Counted from the stretch's first letter, positions 6,499 through 13,215 are shown. The stretch: 19,031 nt of DNA from JAYEKL01 sp034660995 (GCA_034660995.1 JAYEKL010000037.1:1-19031), one strand, 5' to 3'. Translations and numbers: made by a program. The notes: generated by a model from the sequence alone, not told the origin.

Positions 6499-6536
6499 AT
6501 TTATTTTGGTTTTTACAATATTTTGAAATATTATTG

Positions 6537-6564
6537 ACTCTAGCTTTTTGACTGGAGTTTTTTA
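6537..6564 (+). terminator. Intrinsic terminator after rpsG
   Basis: ACTCTAG (6537-6543) pairs with CTGGAGT (6552-6558, one T-G wobble), followed by TTTTTT. Confidence 0.75.
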
Positions 6565-6610
6565 TTGAATTTCTCTAGGCAATTCAATTAACTGTAATTT
6601 TTATTTTACA

Positions 6611-6726
6611 CAGGAGGTCGAAGAATATTGTAAATAGAGAATTCTACGCGTGTTACTTCTCCACAAGGTCGAAGAATATCAAGTTGGATGCTTAATACTT
6701 ATTATATTGTTCGACTTTATGGAGAA
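6611..6726. repeat. GGTCGAA/TTCGAC palindromic repeat, copy 1
   Basis: TTCTCCACAAGGTCGAAG (6657 on) pairs with CGACTTTATGGAGAA ending at 6726; the arms are about 23 bp with a few mismatches. A further half unit, AGGTCGAAGAATATTG, lies at 6614-6629, and an ACGCG core is near 6646. The same sequence family is found at 17429-17497. The block fills most of the spacer (6499-6837) between rpsG and the translin gene. Confidence 0.75.
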
Positions 6727-6766
6727 ATATGTGCGGTAAAATAAAATTACCCAAATCAACAAAATC

Positions 6767-6775
6767 TGCTATAAT
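6767..6775 (+). promoter_or_regulatory. Extended -10 element of the translin gene
   Basis: TGCTATAAT is a perfect extended -10 about 60 nt before ATG 6838. No good -35 is seen (TTACCC at 6747-6752). Confidence 0.5.
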
Positions 6776-6837
6776 TAAAAAAGATTTTAAATATTTCAAA
6801 TGCTAAAACAATTTATTTATTAATTTAAATTAAGGAC

Positions 6838-7407
6838 ATGATCAACAAAAAATTTATTAAGAATTTAAAAAAAGAATATGACAAACGAGAAAGTGAAAGG
6901 ACTCAAATTATCGGTTTGTCTAATTCTGCGTTGCATAATTCTAAAAGAATAATCTTTTCTTTGCATCGGGGGGATATAAAAGAAGCTAAAAATAAGCTTG
7001 CTGAGACAGAAAAAATTTTTAAAAACCTAGATAAGAAATTTGGACACAAGCGAATAGTAGAAGAGGGTTCGTATCGAGCTGGAGCAGAAGAATATACAGA
7101 AGCAAAAATGTTTTATTTGGTTTTGACTGGTAAAAAAATAGATAAAATTAAAGAAGTTAATTTAGACTTTAATTCTTACTTAGGCGGTCTTTGCGATCTA
7201 ACTGGCGAATTAGTTAGAAAGGCGGTTAATGAAGCGGCTAATGGTAATTTAGGCGAGATAGAAAAAATAAAAGAAACTATCAATGAAATTATGTCTGAAT
7301 TAATAGAGTTTGATATGGTTGGTTATTTACGAACTAAGTACGATCAAGCAAAACACAGTTTAAGAAAGATAGAGCAAATTGATTATGAGATAAAAATAAG
7401 GGGTTAA
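6838..7407 (+). CDS. Translin/TRAX-family nucleic-acid-binding protein
   Basis: A 189-aa all-helical protein. The C-terminal half carries the family pattern: YLGGLCDLTGELVRKAV (114-130), then FDMVGYLRTKYDQAKHSLRKIEQIDYEIKIR (158-188). In the middle, SYRAGAEEYTEAKMFY matches the translin/TRAX region that in TRAX holds catalytic acidic residues; Glu85, Glu88 and Asp120 are candidates for the ExxE...D site. Eukaryotic translin and TRAX form an RNA-processing octamer (C3PO), and archaeal homologues are single proteins that bind or cut RNA. An RNA-processing role is thus plausible but inferred. A weak AAGGA sits very close to the start. The gene is monocistronic, with its own -10 and a terminator downstream. 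Confidence 0.85.
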   Translation: MINKKFIKNLKKEYDKRESERTQIIGLSNSALHNSKRIIFSLHRGDIKEAKNKLAETEKIFKNLDKKFGHKRIVEEGSYRAGAEEYTEAKMFYLVLTGKKIDKIKEVNLDFNSYLGGLCDLTGELVRKAVNEAANGNLGEIEKIKETINEIMSELIEFDMVGYLRTKYDQAKHSLRKIEQIDYEIKIRG

Positions 7408-7419
7408 AACAAAGTGCTG

Positions 7420-7497
7420 GCTTTAGCTCTGACTCTAGTTTTCCGATCCAGTGTCTCTCGACCAATGTTGGTTCCAGTCTCCTGACTGGAGCCTTTT
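7420..7497 (+). repeat. CTCCAGTCAGG-type repeat ending in a terminator-like hairpin
   Basis: TCCAGTC-TCCT-GACTGGA (7473-7490) is a perfect 7-bp hairpin followed by GCCTTTT, so it may terminate the translin transcript. The outer sequence, GGCT...GACTCTAG at 7420-7440, partly mirrors the right end GACTGGAGCC. The core CCTGACTGGAGC also occurs, inverted, at 5165-5176, and TGACTGGAG is part of the rpsG terminator. Confidence 0.55.
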
Positions 7498-7542
7498 GCG
7501 TATTTACATATAATTTATCACTGGTCTAAATATTTTAACCCA

Positions 7543-7586
7543 TAGTGTTTTTTACAATGGCCGTTGCAAAAGACACTACTTTTTTA
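7543..7586 (+). terminator. Strong intrinsic terminator after the translin gene
   Basis: TAGTGT-T-TTTT-A-CAA pairs with TTG-C-AAAA-G-ACACTA (7543-7578) around TGGCCG, with one mismatch and one wobble. C plus TTTTTT follows. Confidence 0.8.
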
Positions 7587-7638
7587 TTGAGGGATTTTAA
7601 AAACAAAATATGATTAATCTTTTCTCAAAAAAATATTT

Positions 7639-7666
7639 TTGTCATCTTTTCGCTTTGTGTTATAAT
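7639..7666 (+). promoter_or_regulatory. Promoter of the UbiA-histidine kinase operon
   Basis: TTGTCA (7639-7644), a 16-bp spacer and TATAAT (7661-7666) with an extended TG at 7658-7659. Transcription would start near 7673, giving a leader of about 147 nt that holds a short reading frame and a terminator. Confidence 0.75.
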
Positions 7667-7704
7667 AAAATAAATAAACAAATTGTTTTTAAAACAGAAA
7701 TATT

Positions 7705-7803
7705 ATGAAGGAGGAAAATAAAGATAACTGCAAAGTGTTTTGTCAAAATAATAAAAGCTGTTTTTTGTTTTTTTACATAAGTCCCATGCTTGGGATTTTT
7801 TAA
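7705..7803 (+). CDS. Possible 32-codon leader peptide
   Basis: A short reading frame from ATG 7705 to TAA 7803 within the leader of the prenyltransferase gene. Its product is 32 aa and contains three Cys and the run C-F-L-F-F-Y before ISPMLGIF. The frame reads through the terminator hairpin at 7782-7795 and stops in its T-run, so a translating ribosome would disrupt the hairpin. Against this being a real gene, no SD site precedes ATG 7705; an AAGGAGG lies instead inside codons 1-4. It may be only a chance open frame in a small RNA. Confidence 0.25.
   Translation: MKEENKDNCKVFCQNNKSCFLFFYISPMLGIF
7779..7802 (+). terminator. Leader terminator (possible attenuator) just before the UbiA gene
   Basis: AAGTCCCA-TGCT-TGGGATTT (7779-7798) runs into TTTTTT and ends 18 nt before ATG 7820. 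It lies downstream of a good promoter and upstream of the gene, so transcripts would stop before the gene unless the hairpin is prevented. Confidence 0.6.
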
Positions 7804-7819
7804 TTTTTAATAATAGTGA

Positions 7820-8665
7820 ATGAATACTAAACAGATTTTTGTGATTATTGCAAATGAATTTATTTATGGTGGACATATATTTGCTATAGGAGCAGTAAGC
7901 GTTGTTTCTATATCGTCTATTCTATCAAATGTTTCAGTTACCGCGGATTTTTTAGTAGTTGTTTATTTAATGTTTTATGCAATCTATCTGAATGATCATT
8001 CTGAAGATGTAAAAAAAGATTTTTTAACAAATACACGAAGAGTTGAACATTTAAAGAAAAATAAAAGAATTTCAGTACTGATAGTAATAGCAGTTTTTGT
8101 TTTGGAGTTTTTGCTATCTTGTTTTGGGAGTATGCATAGTTTATTTCTTGGTTCTATTATTGTTATTTTGGGACTTTTCTATGGTAGATATTTCAAAAGA
8201 ATAACAAAAAAAATAGTTGCTTTTAAAAATTTTTTTGTTGCCTTGGTCTGGTCAATATTAACATTCTTTTTTTTCTTATATTATTCTTACCCCCTAACAC
8301 CAGAGATAGTTTTATTTGCGATCTTTATTTTTTTGAGAATCTTTATTGTTCAAATTTCACTTGATATTAGAGATAAAGAGGGAGACGAAAAAGAGAGATT
8401 ATTGACAATACCTGTTTTTTTCGGAAAAAAGACTGAAGGTATTCTTATAGGTTTAAATATTTTAGCGTTTTTGCTGTTATCTTATAGTATATATTTTGCT
8501 ATTTTCCCTAAATTTTCTATTTTGCTATTTCTTATATTTCCATATAGTTTTTATTACACTAATCAAATTAAAAGTACAAAAGATAGTAAGCTAATCTATT
8601 TTCTTGCCGTGATAGAACCTGTTATTTTATTAATTCTTATTTTATTTGGTTATTTCTTATTATGA
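7820..8665 (+). CDS. UbiA-family membrane prenyltransferase
   Basis: A 281-aa integral membrane protein with about eight hydrophobic helices. Both Mg-diphosphate-binding motifs of the UbiA superfamily are present: YLNDHSEDVKKD (ND..xD...D, residues 56-67) and DIRDKEGD (DxxDxxxD, around 187-194), the latter followed by the usual ..TIPVFFGKK. The family moves a prenyl chain from its diphosphate to an acceptor such as a quinone precursor, heme, a glycerol lipid or a sugar; the acceptor cannot be told here. The stop overlaps the histidine kinase start by 4 bp (ATGA), so translation is coupled. A polyprenyl diphosphate synthase, which could supply the substrate, is the next gene after the kinase. 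No SD site. Confidence 0.85.
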   Translation: MNTKQIFVIIANEFIYGGHIFAIGAVSVVSISSILSNVSVTADFLVVVYLMFYAIYLNDHSEDVKKDFLTNTRRVEHLKKNKRISVLIVIAVFVLEFLLSCFGSMHSLFLGSIIVILGLFYGRYFKRITKKIVAFKNFFVALVWSILTFFFFLYYSYPLTPEIVLFAIFIFLRIFIVQISLDIRDKEGDEKERLLTIPVFFGKKTEGILIGLNILAFLLLSYSIYFAIFPKFSILLFLIFPYSFYYTNQIKSTKDSKLIYFLAVIEPVILLILILFGYFLL

Positions 8666-10329
8666 TAGTAGACTTTTTTTTAGTTCATAAGGTCTTAATT
8701 TTTCTGATCAATGTCATCAGTGTGTATTTATTTTGTATAATTTATTTTAACAATACAAAATCTAATATTAGTAGAATTTTTATTGTAATGATAGTTTTAA
8801 TGTTATTTTGGGTTGATTTTGCTTTCTTAGCGAGGGTAACGAGTGATCAATCCAGTCTTTCCATGTTTTTTCTTAAAATTGCTTGGTTTGTTACCCCTAT
8901 TTTCTTTTTGTCTCTTTATTTTTTTACAATATATCTTATTAAGGAAAGTCATAAATATCGTTTTCTTAGTGTAGCGGTTTTTTTGGCAGGAACAATTATT
9001 TCTATTCTAACAGGATTAACCAGTCTTATTTTGAATAATGTAAGACATAATGTGAATGGTCTTGAAATAATTTATGGACAGGGGATGTTTCTTTTTTTAA
9101 TCAGTATATTTTTCATAATCTGTTCGACTTTATATCCCTTAATAAAAAAATATTCAAGAATCTCTGCGAAAAAGAAGATAAAAATAGGGTATTTTTTGAT
9201 TGGAATTTTTATATTTTATTTTGCAAATATTGTATTTAATATAATTTTCCCTTTGTTTTTTAATGTATTCCATTTATATTATTTTGGAGATTATTCAATA
9301 ATTATTTTGCTTATCTTTACTACATACGCTATCACAAAACATGAATTAATGGGAATAAAAACTCTCATCACCCAAACATTAATAGTTATCATTTCAATAA
9401 TTCTTTTAGTAGATGTGTTTCTTTTATCAGATGATATTGTGATACAGTTGTCAAAAGTGGGGGTTTTAGTAACTTTTTTATATTTTAGCCGTGAACTTAT
9501 TAAGAGCGTTAAAAAAGAAAAAGAAATTGTGAAGGAACTGAAATCAGCTTATAGAAAAATAAATCATTATATAAAGCGTCTTGAAAAAGGAAATAAAAAT
9601 CTTGAAAAGTCAAATCAGAGATTTAAAGAACTTTTAGAAATGAAAAACGAGTTTTTACATATTACTTCTCATCAATTAAGGACGCCTCTTACTGCTATTA
9701 GGGGTATGCTTTCGATGTGGTACAAAGGTGATTTTGAAAATTTACCAGAAAAAGAAAAAAAGAAGATGATAAAGCGTATACTTGTGAGCGCAGATAGATT
9801 AAACAATATAACAAATGATATGTTAGATACTATGGAACTTGAGGGAATGTCCTTAAAATTTAAATTCAAGTCTGTTTCTATAGCAAGGATTATAAAGGAA
9901 ACCATAGATACTTTAAAACCTAATTTTGACAAGAAGAATATTTATATAAAGCTTAAAATTAATACAAAAGTTTCTGACGCGGAAGTTGAGCCGAACTATA
10001 TAAGGCAAGTTTTTATGAATATAATAGACAATGCGTGTAAATATACTAAAAAAGGCGGAGTTAGTATAAATATAGAAAAAGATGATAAATATATAAAAGT
10101 TATTGTAAAGGATACTGGAGCTGGGATAAGCAAAGTTGATCAAATAAAGATTTTTGATAAGTTTACAAGAGGTGAGAATGCTATAAGTGAGAATGCTTCT
10201 GGTAGTGGTTTGGGGTTATTTATAGCAAAAAGAATTATCAAAGAGCATAAAGGAAAAATTAAAATGGAGAGTGAAGGAATAGGAAAAGGGTCTACTGTAA
10301 AAATTTATTTAAGAATAAGTAATAATTAG
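8662..10329 (+). CDS. Membrane sensor histidine kinase (orphan)
   Basis: A 555-aa sensor kinase. Residues 1-250 form about eight membrane helices of the 7TM/8TM histidine-kinase sensor type, followed by one more helix pair and a coiled coil (about 280-325, rich in EKEIVKELK and KRLEKGNKNLEKSN). Next comes HisKA with the H-box ITSHQLRTPLTAIRG (phosphorylated His337), and HATPase_c with N-box NIIDNACKY (Asn457), G1 DTGAGIS (484) and G2 GSGLGLF (514). All kinase motifs are intact. No response regulator lies within the window, so the partner is encoded elsewhere. It is translationally coupled to the UbiA gene, which suggests that it senses or controls a membrane or isoprenoid process; this is an inference. 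Confidence 0.92.
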   Translation: MIVDFFLVHKVLIFLINVISVYLFCIIYFNNTKSNISRIFIVMIVLMLFWVDFAFLARVTSDQSSLSMFFLKIAWFVTPIFFLSLYFFTIYLIKESHKYRFLSVAVFLAGTIISILTGLTSLILNNVRHNVNGLEIIYGQGMFLFLISIFFIICSTLYPLIKKYSRISAKKKIKIGYFLIGIFIFYFANIVFNIIFPLFFNVFHLYYFGDYSIIILLIFTTYAITKHELMGIKTLITQTLIVIISIILLVDVFLLSDDIVIQLSKVGVLVTFLYFSRELIKSVKKEKEIVKELKSAYRKINHYIKRLEKGNKNLEKSNQRFKELLEMKNEFLHITSHQLRTPLTAIRGMLSMWYKGDFENLPEKEKKKMIKRILVSADRLNNITNDMLDTMELEGMSLKFKFKSVSIARIIKETIDTLKPNFDKKNIYIKLKINTKVSDAEVEPNYIRQVFMNIIDNACKYTKKGGVSINIEKDDKYIKVIVKDTGAGISKVDQIKIFDKFTRGENAISENASGSGLGLFIAKRIIKEHKGKIKMESEGIGKGSTVKIYLRISNN

Positions 10330-10330
10330 A

Positions 10331-10446
10331 GTCTGCTGATTTTCTTATAATTCCCCTCTAGAGAGGAGGTTGGGGGTGTGTTAAAAAGCTTGTTACACAC
10401 CCCTTGCCCATCTCAAGAGGGGAATGATTGGTAAAAATCACCAGAC
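10331..10446. repeat. 116-bp palindromic MITE-like element, complete copy 1
   Basis: The terminal inverted repeats are GTCTGcTGATTTT and AAAATCAcCAGAC. Inside, ATTCCCCTCT faces AGAGGGGAAT, and the centre GGGGTGTG...CACACCCC closes on the loop AAAGCTTG. It is almost identical to 12108-12226; a truncated copy is at 17369. It sits between the histidine kinase and prenyl synthase genes. No reading frame is inside. Confidence 0.88.
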
Positions 10447-10495
10447 CCTATATATCTATAATACGACAGAAATTTTTTATTTTTTAACATAAACT

Positions 10496-11569
10496 ATGAG
10501 TGTAGAAGATTGTCTTATAGAATTTAAAGATCAAATAAACAAAGAACTTAAAAAATTTTTTAAATATAAAATTGAACAAGTTAAAAGTGACAAAAAACCG
10601 AAAGAATTAGTAGAAATGATTGAAAATCTAGAAAAATTTACTTTAAATTCTGGGAAAAGAATCCGTCCAATTCTTTTTTATTTTGGTTATATTATTGGAG
10701 GCGGAAAGAATAAGTCTGAGGCTATGAAGATTTCGGTTTCAATAGAACTTATTCATTCTTATTTTTTAATTCATGATGATATTATAGATTGTGATAATTT
10801 TCGTCATGGTGGTCTTTCAATGCATTATAACTATGAAAAAAAAGCCGAAAATAATTTTAGGAATATAGACATAAAACATTTTGGAGTTTCAATGGCAATT
10901 ATTATTGGAGATTTATCAGCGTCTTTTGGTTATGAAGTTTTAAACAGCTCTGATTTTGAAAATGATCTTAAAATAAAAGCTTTAAATGATTTAGACAAAA
11001 TTATTTGTAATACTATATTTGGTCAGGCACTGGATATAAGTTTAAGCAAAGATAATAACTTTAATGTTGATATGATATTTGAGATGCAGAAATATAAAAC
11101 TGCCAAGTATACAATAGAAGGACCGCTTCATCTTGGAGCGATCTTGGCGGGGGCTGATGAAAAATTTTTAAATTCTTTAAGTGATTACGCTATTCCTATT
11201 GGTATCGCTTTTCAAATTCAAGATGATATTATTGGAATTTTTGGTAATAAGGAAAAGACAGGAAGGCTGATCGGGTCAGACATTAAAGAAGGGAAGAGGA
11301 CTTTGCTATTTTCCAAAGCTATTGAAAATGCTAATGATGTTCAAAAACAAACATTAAATGACATCTTTGGGAATAAAAATATAAGTTCTGCCGATATTGA
11401 AAAAGTAAAAAATATTATTATTGAAACAGGATCTTTAAAGTTTTCTACGAATAAAGCAGAAGAGTTAATAGAATATGCGAAAAAAAGTTTGAAGAATTTG
11501 GAAGTTTCAGAAAAAAACAGAGAGTTTTTAACTGATTTAACTGATTTTGTTGTTCATAGAAAATATTAG
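10496..11569 (+). CDS. Polyprenyl (farnesyl/geranylgeranyl-type) diphosphate synthase
   Basis: A 357-aa trans-isoprenyl diphosphate synthase that condenses isopentenyl diphosphate with an allylic diphosphate. Visible motifs are GKRIRP (53-58), the first Asp-rich motif HDDIID (93-98) with the following RHGG, GQALD (176-180) and the second Asp-rich motif QIQDDIIG (240-247), where the last Asp of DDxxD is Gly, as in many bacterial enzymes. Tyr89 and Phe90, five and four residues before the first motif, are bulky and predict a short product (C15-C20). An N-terminal extension of about 40 residues is present. The start ATAAACTATG has no SD site. Proximity to the UbiA gene suggests that it makes the prenyl donor. 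Confidence 0.9.
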   Translation: MSVEDCLIEFKDQINKELKKFFKYKIEQVKSDKKPKELVEMIENLEKFTLNSGKRIRPILFYFGYIIGGGKNKSEAMKISVSIELIHSYFLIHDDIIDCDNFRHGGLSMHYNYEKKAENNFRNIDIKHFGVSMAIIIGDLSASFGYEVLNSSDFENDLKIKALNDLDKIICNTIFGQALDISLSKDNNFNVDMIFEMQKYKTAKYTIEGPLHLGAILAGADEKFLNSLSDYAIPIGIAFQIQDDIIGIFGNKEKTGRLIGSDIKEGKRTLLFSKAIENANDVQKQTLNDIFGNKNISSADIEKVKNIIIETGSLKFSTNKAEELIEYAKKSLKNLEVSEKNREFLTDLTDFVVHRKY

Positions 11570-11637
11570 CTTGTAGTAGACACAGAAGTTTAAATTTAAT
11601 TATGATTTTCTTTCTTTAAATTCATTCTAAAAATTCT

Positions 11638-11673
11638 GTCATTCTGATCCGCCAGCTGGCGGATTCAGGATCT
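11638..11673. repeat. GTCATTCTGA repeat with a TCCGCC palindrome
   Basis: GTCATTCTG, the perfect 18-bp palindrome ATCCGCCAGCTGGCGGAT, and TCAGGATCT. It resembles 15681-15715, which has the same core with a two-base change. It lies 70 bp after the prenyl synthase stop and may act as a transcript-end hairpin, but there is no T-run. Confidence 0.75.
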
Positions 11674-11853
11674 TTCATATTTTAGGTTTTAATTTATCTT
11701 ATTTAATACTAACTTTCATTTAAAGCGTAAATACAATTGTCTTTATTATTTCGAGATAATGATCGTGTTTTCAGGACCATACGCAATTTAGTGGTTTAAT
11801 AAATTCAGTTTTCTATATATCGTCCCCCTGATAAGGGAGAATTAAAGGGGGTT

Positions 11854-11883
11854 TTGAATACAGAATAATTTAAAACTTATAAT
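11854..11883 (+). promoter_or_regulatory. Possible promoter inside the 631-bp segment
   Basis: TTGAAT (11854-11859), an 18-bp spacer and TATAAT (11878-11883). Downstream lie perfect hairpins, TTTTTGGCTT-AAAT-AAGCCAAAAA near 11998 and CTAAAATAA-C-TTATTTTAG near 12039, but no protein frame. A small RNA is possible and unproven. Confidence 0.35.
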
Positions 11884-12107
11884 AAATCTTATCAAAAGAA
11901 CGGAGCGTGGCAGGAAGAGAATATACCTTAAACTGTTTTTATATTCTTTCTTTGTCTTTAAAAAAAAGATATTACGGCTCTGGTGCCAATTAAATCTTTT
12001 TGGCTTAAATAAGCCAAAAATTATTTTTCCTATTTTTACTAAAATAACTTATTTTAGCTAAAAAACAGCTCTTGAAAAATAGTTTGGGAACAGTCCCATT
12101 ACATATG

Positions 12108-12226
12108 GGCTGGTGATTTTCTTATAATTCCCCTCTAGAGAGGGGGTTGGGGGTGTGTTAAAAAGCTTGTTAACACACCCCTTGCCCCTCTCAAGAGGGG
12201 AATAATCGGTAAAAATCATCTAGGCT
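12108..12226. repeat. Palindromic MITE-like element, complete copy 2
   Basis: The same element as 10331-10446. Here the central hairpin GGGGTGTGTTAA-AAAGCTTG-TTAACACACCCC is perfect, whereas copy 1 lacks one base. Outer bases differ from copy 1 (GGCTGG left, AGGCTC right), so the mobile unit probably begins at TGATTTTC. Confidence 0.88.
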
Positions 12227-12460
12227 CTGTTAATTTTTATTTAGTTTTTACAAAAAGAAATAAACTTTATACAATCTTAAAAAAATAATTCAACTTTTTT
12301 TAATCAATTTTTCAAACCCCCTAACCCCCCTAACCCCCTTATCAGGGGGGGGTAAAGAGGAAGCCTATTATAAACGGAACCACTAAATTGCGTATGATCC
12401 TGTTTTTACTTTAGTCAAAATGTTTAGTGATTTATAGGTTTAATTAGTTTAATAGCTAGA

Positions 12461-12512
12461 AGATTCTGAAATAAGCTTGTTCTGAGCGATAGCCGAATGG
12501 ATTCAGAATGAC
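12461..12512. repeat. GTCATTCTGA-type repeat, inverted copy
   Basis: Begins AGATTCTGAA and ends GATTCAGAATGAC, with GCTTGTTCTGAGCGATAGCC between. It lies about 110 bp before the mraZ promoter. Confidence 0.7.
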
Positions 12513-12624
12513 AAACTAAAGTGGATAAACTGTGGATAGTTTATCCATCTTTTTTAGTTGAATTTTAGAAAAGGTATTTAAGATAAGCCAAAAACATATC
12601 ATTATGTATGTGGAGTGAAATGGT

Positions 12625-12652
12625 TTGACTTATATGTTATGTGGTGTATAAT
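12625..12652 (+). promoter_or_regulatory. Promoter of the dcw cluster (mraZ)
   Basis: TTGACT (12625-12630), a 16-bp spacer and perfect TATAAT (12647-12652). Transcription would begin near 12659, just before the AAAGTGG boxes. Confidence 0.85.
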
Positions 12653-12668
12653 GGAGTTATAAGGTATA

Positions 12669-12707
12669 AAAGTGGATAAAAGTGGGGAAAAGAATAAATT
12701 AAAGTGG
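12669..12707 (+). promoter_or_regulatory. MraZ-box-like direct repeats in the mraZ leader
   Basis: AAAGTGG occurs at 12669, 12679 and 12701, the first two exactly 10 bp apart. MraZ of several bacteria binds such repeats (TGGG or AAAGTG type) upstream of its own gene. Two further AAAGTGG/TGTGG sites lie at 12518-12537. They are placed just downstream of the promoter, as expected for autorepression. Confidence 0.65.
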
Positions 12708-12720
12708 ATAAGATAGAAAT

Positions 12721-13152
12721 ATGTTTATTGGGGAGTATAATCACAATTTAGATGAAAAAGGAAGATTGGCAGTGCCAGTTAAGTTTAGAGATGATCTAAA
12801 AAAAGGAGCTGTTGTTACAAAAGGTCTTGATGGTTGTTTGTTTTTATATACTATTGATGAATGGAAAGTTTTGGCAGGAAAATTAAGCAGTTTGCCAATT
12901 AGTCAATCTAATACCAGAGCTTTTGCTAGATTAATGCTTGCAGGCGCTATGGACGTTCAGGTTGATAAGCAAGGGAGGATAATTCTTCCTGACTATTTAA
13001 GAAAGTATGCTGGTCTTGAGAAAAAAGTTATTATAGGCGGATTATATAATCGTTTAGAAATTTGGGATGAAAAAACTTGGGACGAGTATAAAGAAAAAAC
13101 AGAAAAAGAAAGTGAAGATATTTCGGAAAAGCTAGGAGAGCTTGGAGTATAA
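12721..13152 (+). CDS. mraZ: Transcriptional regulator MraZ
   Basis: A 143-aa protein with two SpoVT/AbrB-like MraZ repeats: MFIGEYNHNLDEKGRLAVPVKFR (1-23) and DVQVDKQGRIILPDYLRKYAGL (about 78-99), each with the DxKGR/DKQGR signature. MraZ forms a ring-shaped DNA-binding oligomer that represses the division and cell-wall cluster and its own gene. It heads the cluster here as usual. The AAAGTGG boxes between promoter and start support autoregulation. No SD site precedes the start. A strongly charged tail (KEKTEKESEDISEKLGELGV) is longer than the core requires. Confidence 0.96.
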   Translation: MFIGEYNHNLDEKGRLAVPVKFRDDLKKGAVVTKGLDGCLFLYTIDEWKVLAGKLSSLPISQSNTRAFARLMLAGAMDVQVDKQGRIILPDYLRKYAGLEKKVIIGGLYNRLEIWDEKTWDEYKEKTEKESEDISEKLGELGV

Positions 13153-13185
13153 AATTTGAATTATGAATTATGAATTATGAATGGC

Positions 13186-13215
13186 AACAATTTAACAATT
13201 TAACAATAGAACAAT
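13186..13215 (+). repeat. 8-bp tandem repeat AACAATnn running into the rsmH-remnant start codon
   Basis: AACAATTT AACAATTT AACAATAG AACAATG; the last unit supplies the ATG at 13214. Just before it, three copies of the 7-mer GAATTAT occur (13158-13178). Confidence 0.85.

Larger units (their letters stand above)
11772..12402. mobile_element. 631-bp segment with 25-bp terminal inverted repeats, no transposase
   Basis: The left end 11772-11796 (CAGGACCATACG...AGTGGTT) matches the right end 12378-12402 in inverse orientation at 24 of 25 positions. A second, inner inverted pair built from CCCCCTGATAAGGG and GGGGG runs lies at about 11824-11856 and 12309-12352. Both ends abut T-runs, so a short TTTT target duplication is possible but not provable. 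The inside is non-coding and carries a nested MITE-like copy. It is probably a relic or non-autonomous element. Confidence 0.6.
11570..12720. other. 1.15-kb non-coding block of nested repeats
   Basis: No protein gene is evident on either strand. From left to right it holds a GTCATTCTGA palindrome (11638-11673), a 631-bp segment with inverted ends (11772-12402) that contains a MITE-like copy (12108-12226) and several hairpins, another GTCATTCTGA-type copy (12461-12512), and the mraZ promoter with its AAAGTGG boxes. Confidence 0.8.

Noticed and set aside
8636..8668. Reassignment of UGA to glycine, as in Gracilibacteria and SR1
   Set aside because: UGA ends the UbiA gene (8663-8665) and other genes at normal family lengths, and no in-frame UGA replaces conserved Gly residues.
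9672..10143. Minus-strand open frames within the histidine kinase gene, and similar ones inside engB, ftsI, murF and the hydrolases
   Set aside because: They are fully contained in well-identified genes, show no family motif and have AT-rich composition expected of antisense frames.
11884..12107. Known structured RNA (RNase P RNA, tmRNA, SRP RNA or 6S RNA)
   Set aside because: Several hairpins are present, but none of the conserved signature segments of these RNAs is visible.
12518..12545. DnaA boxes or a replication origin near AGTGGATAAACTGTGGATAG
   Set aside because: TGTGGATAG is one base from a DnaA box, but there is no dnaA or dnaN nearby, and similar GTGG boxes continue into the mraZ leader, where MraZ binding explains them better.
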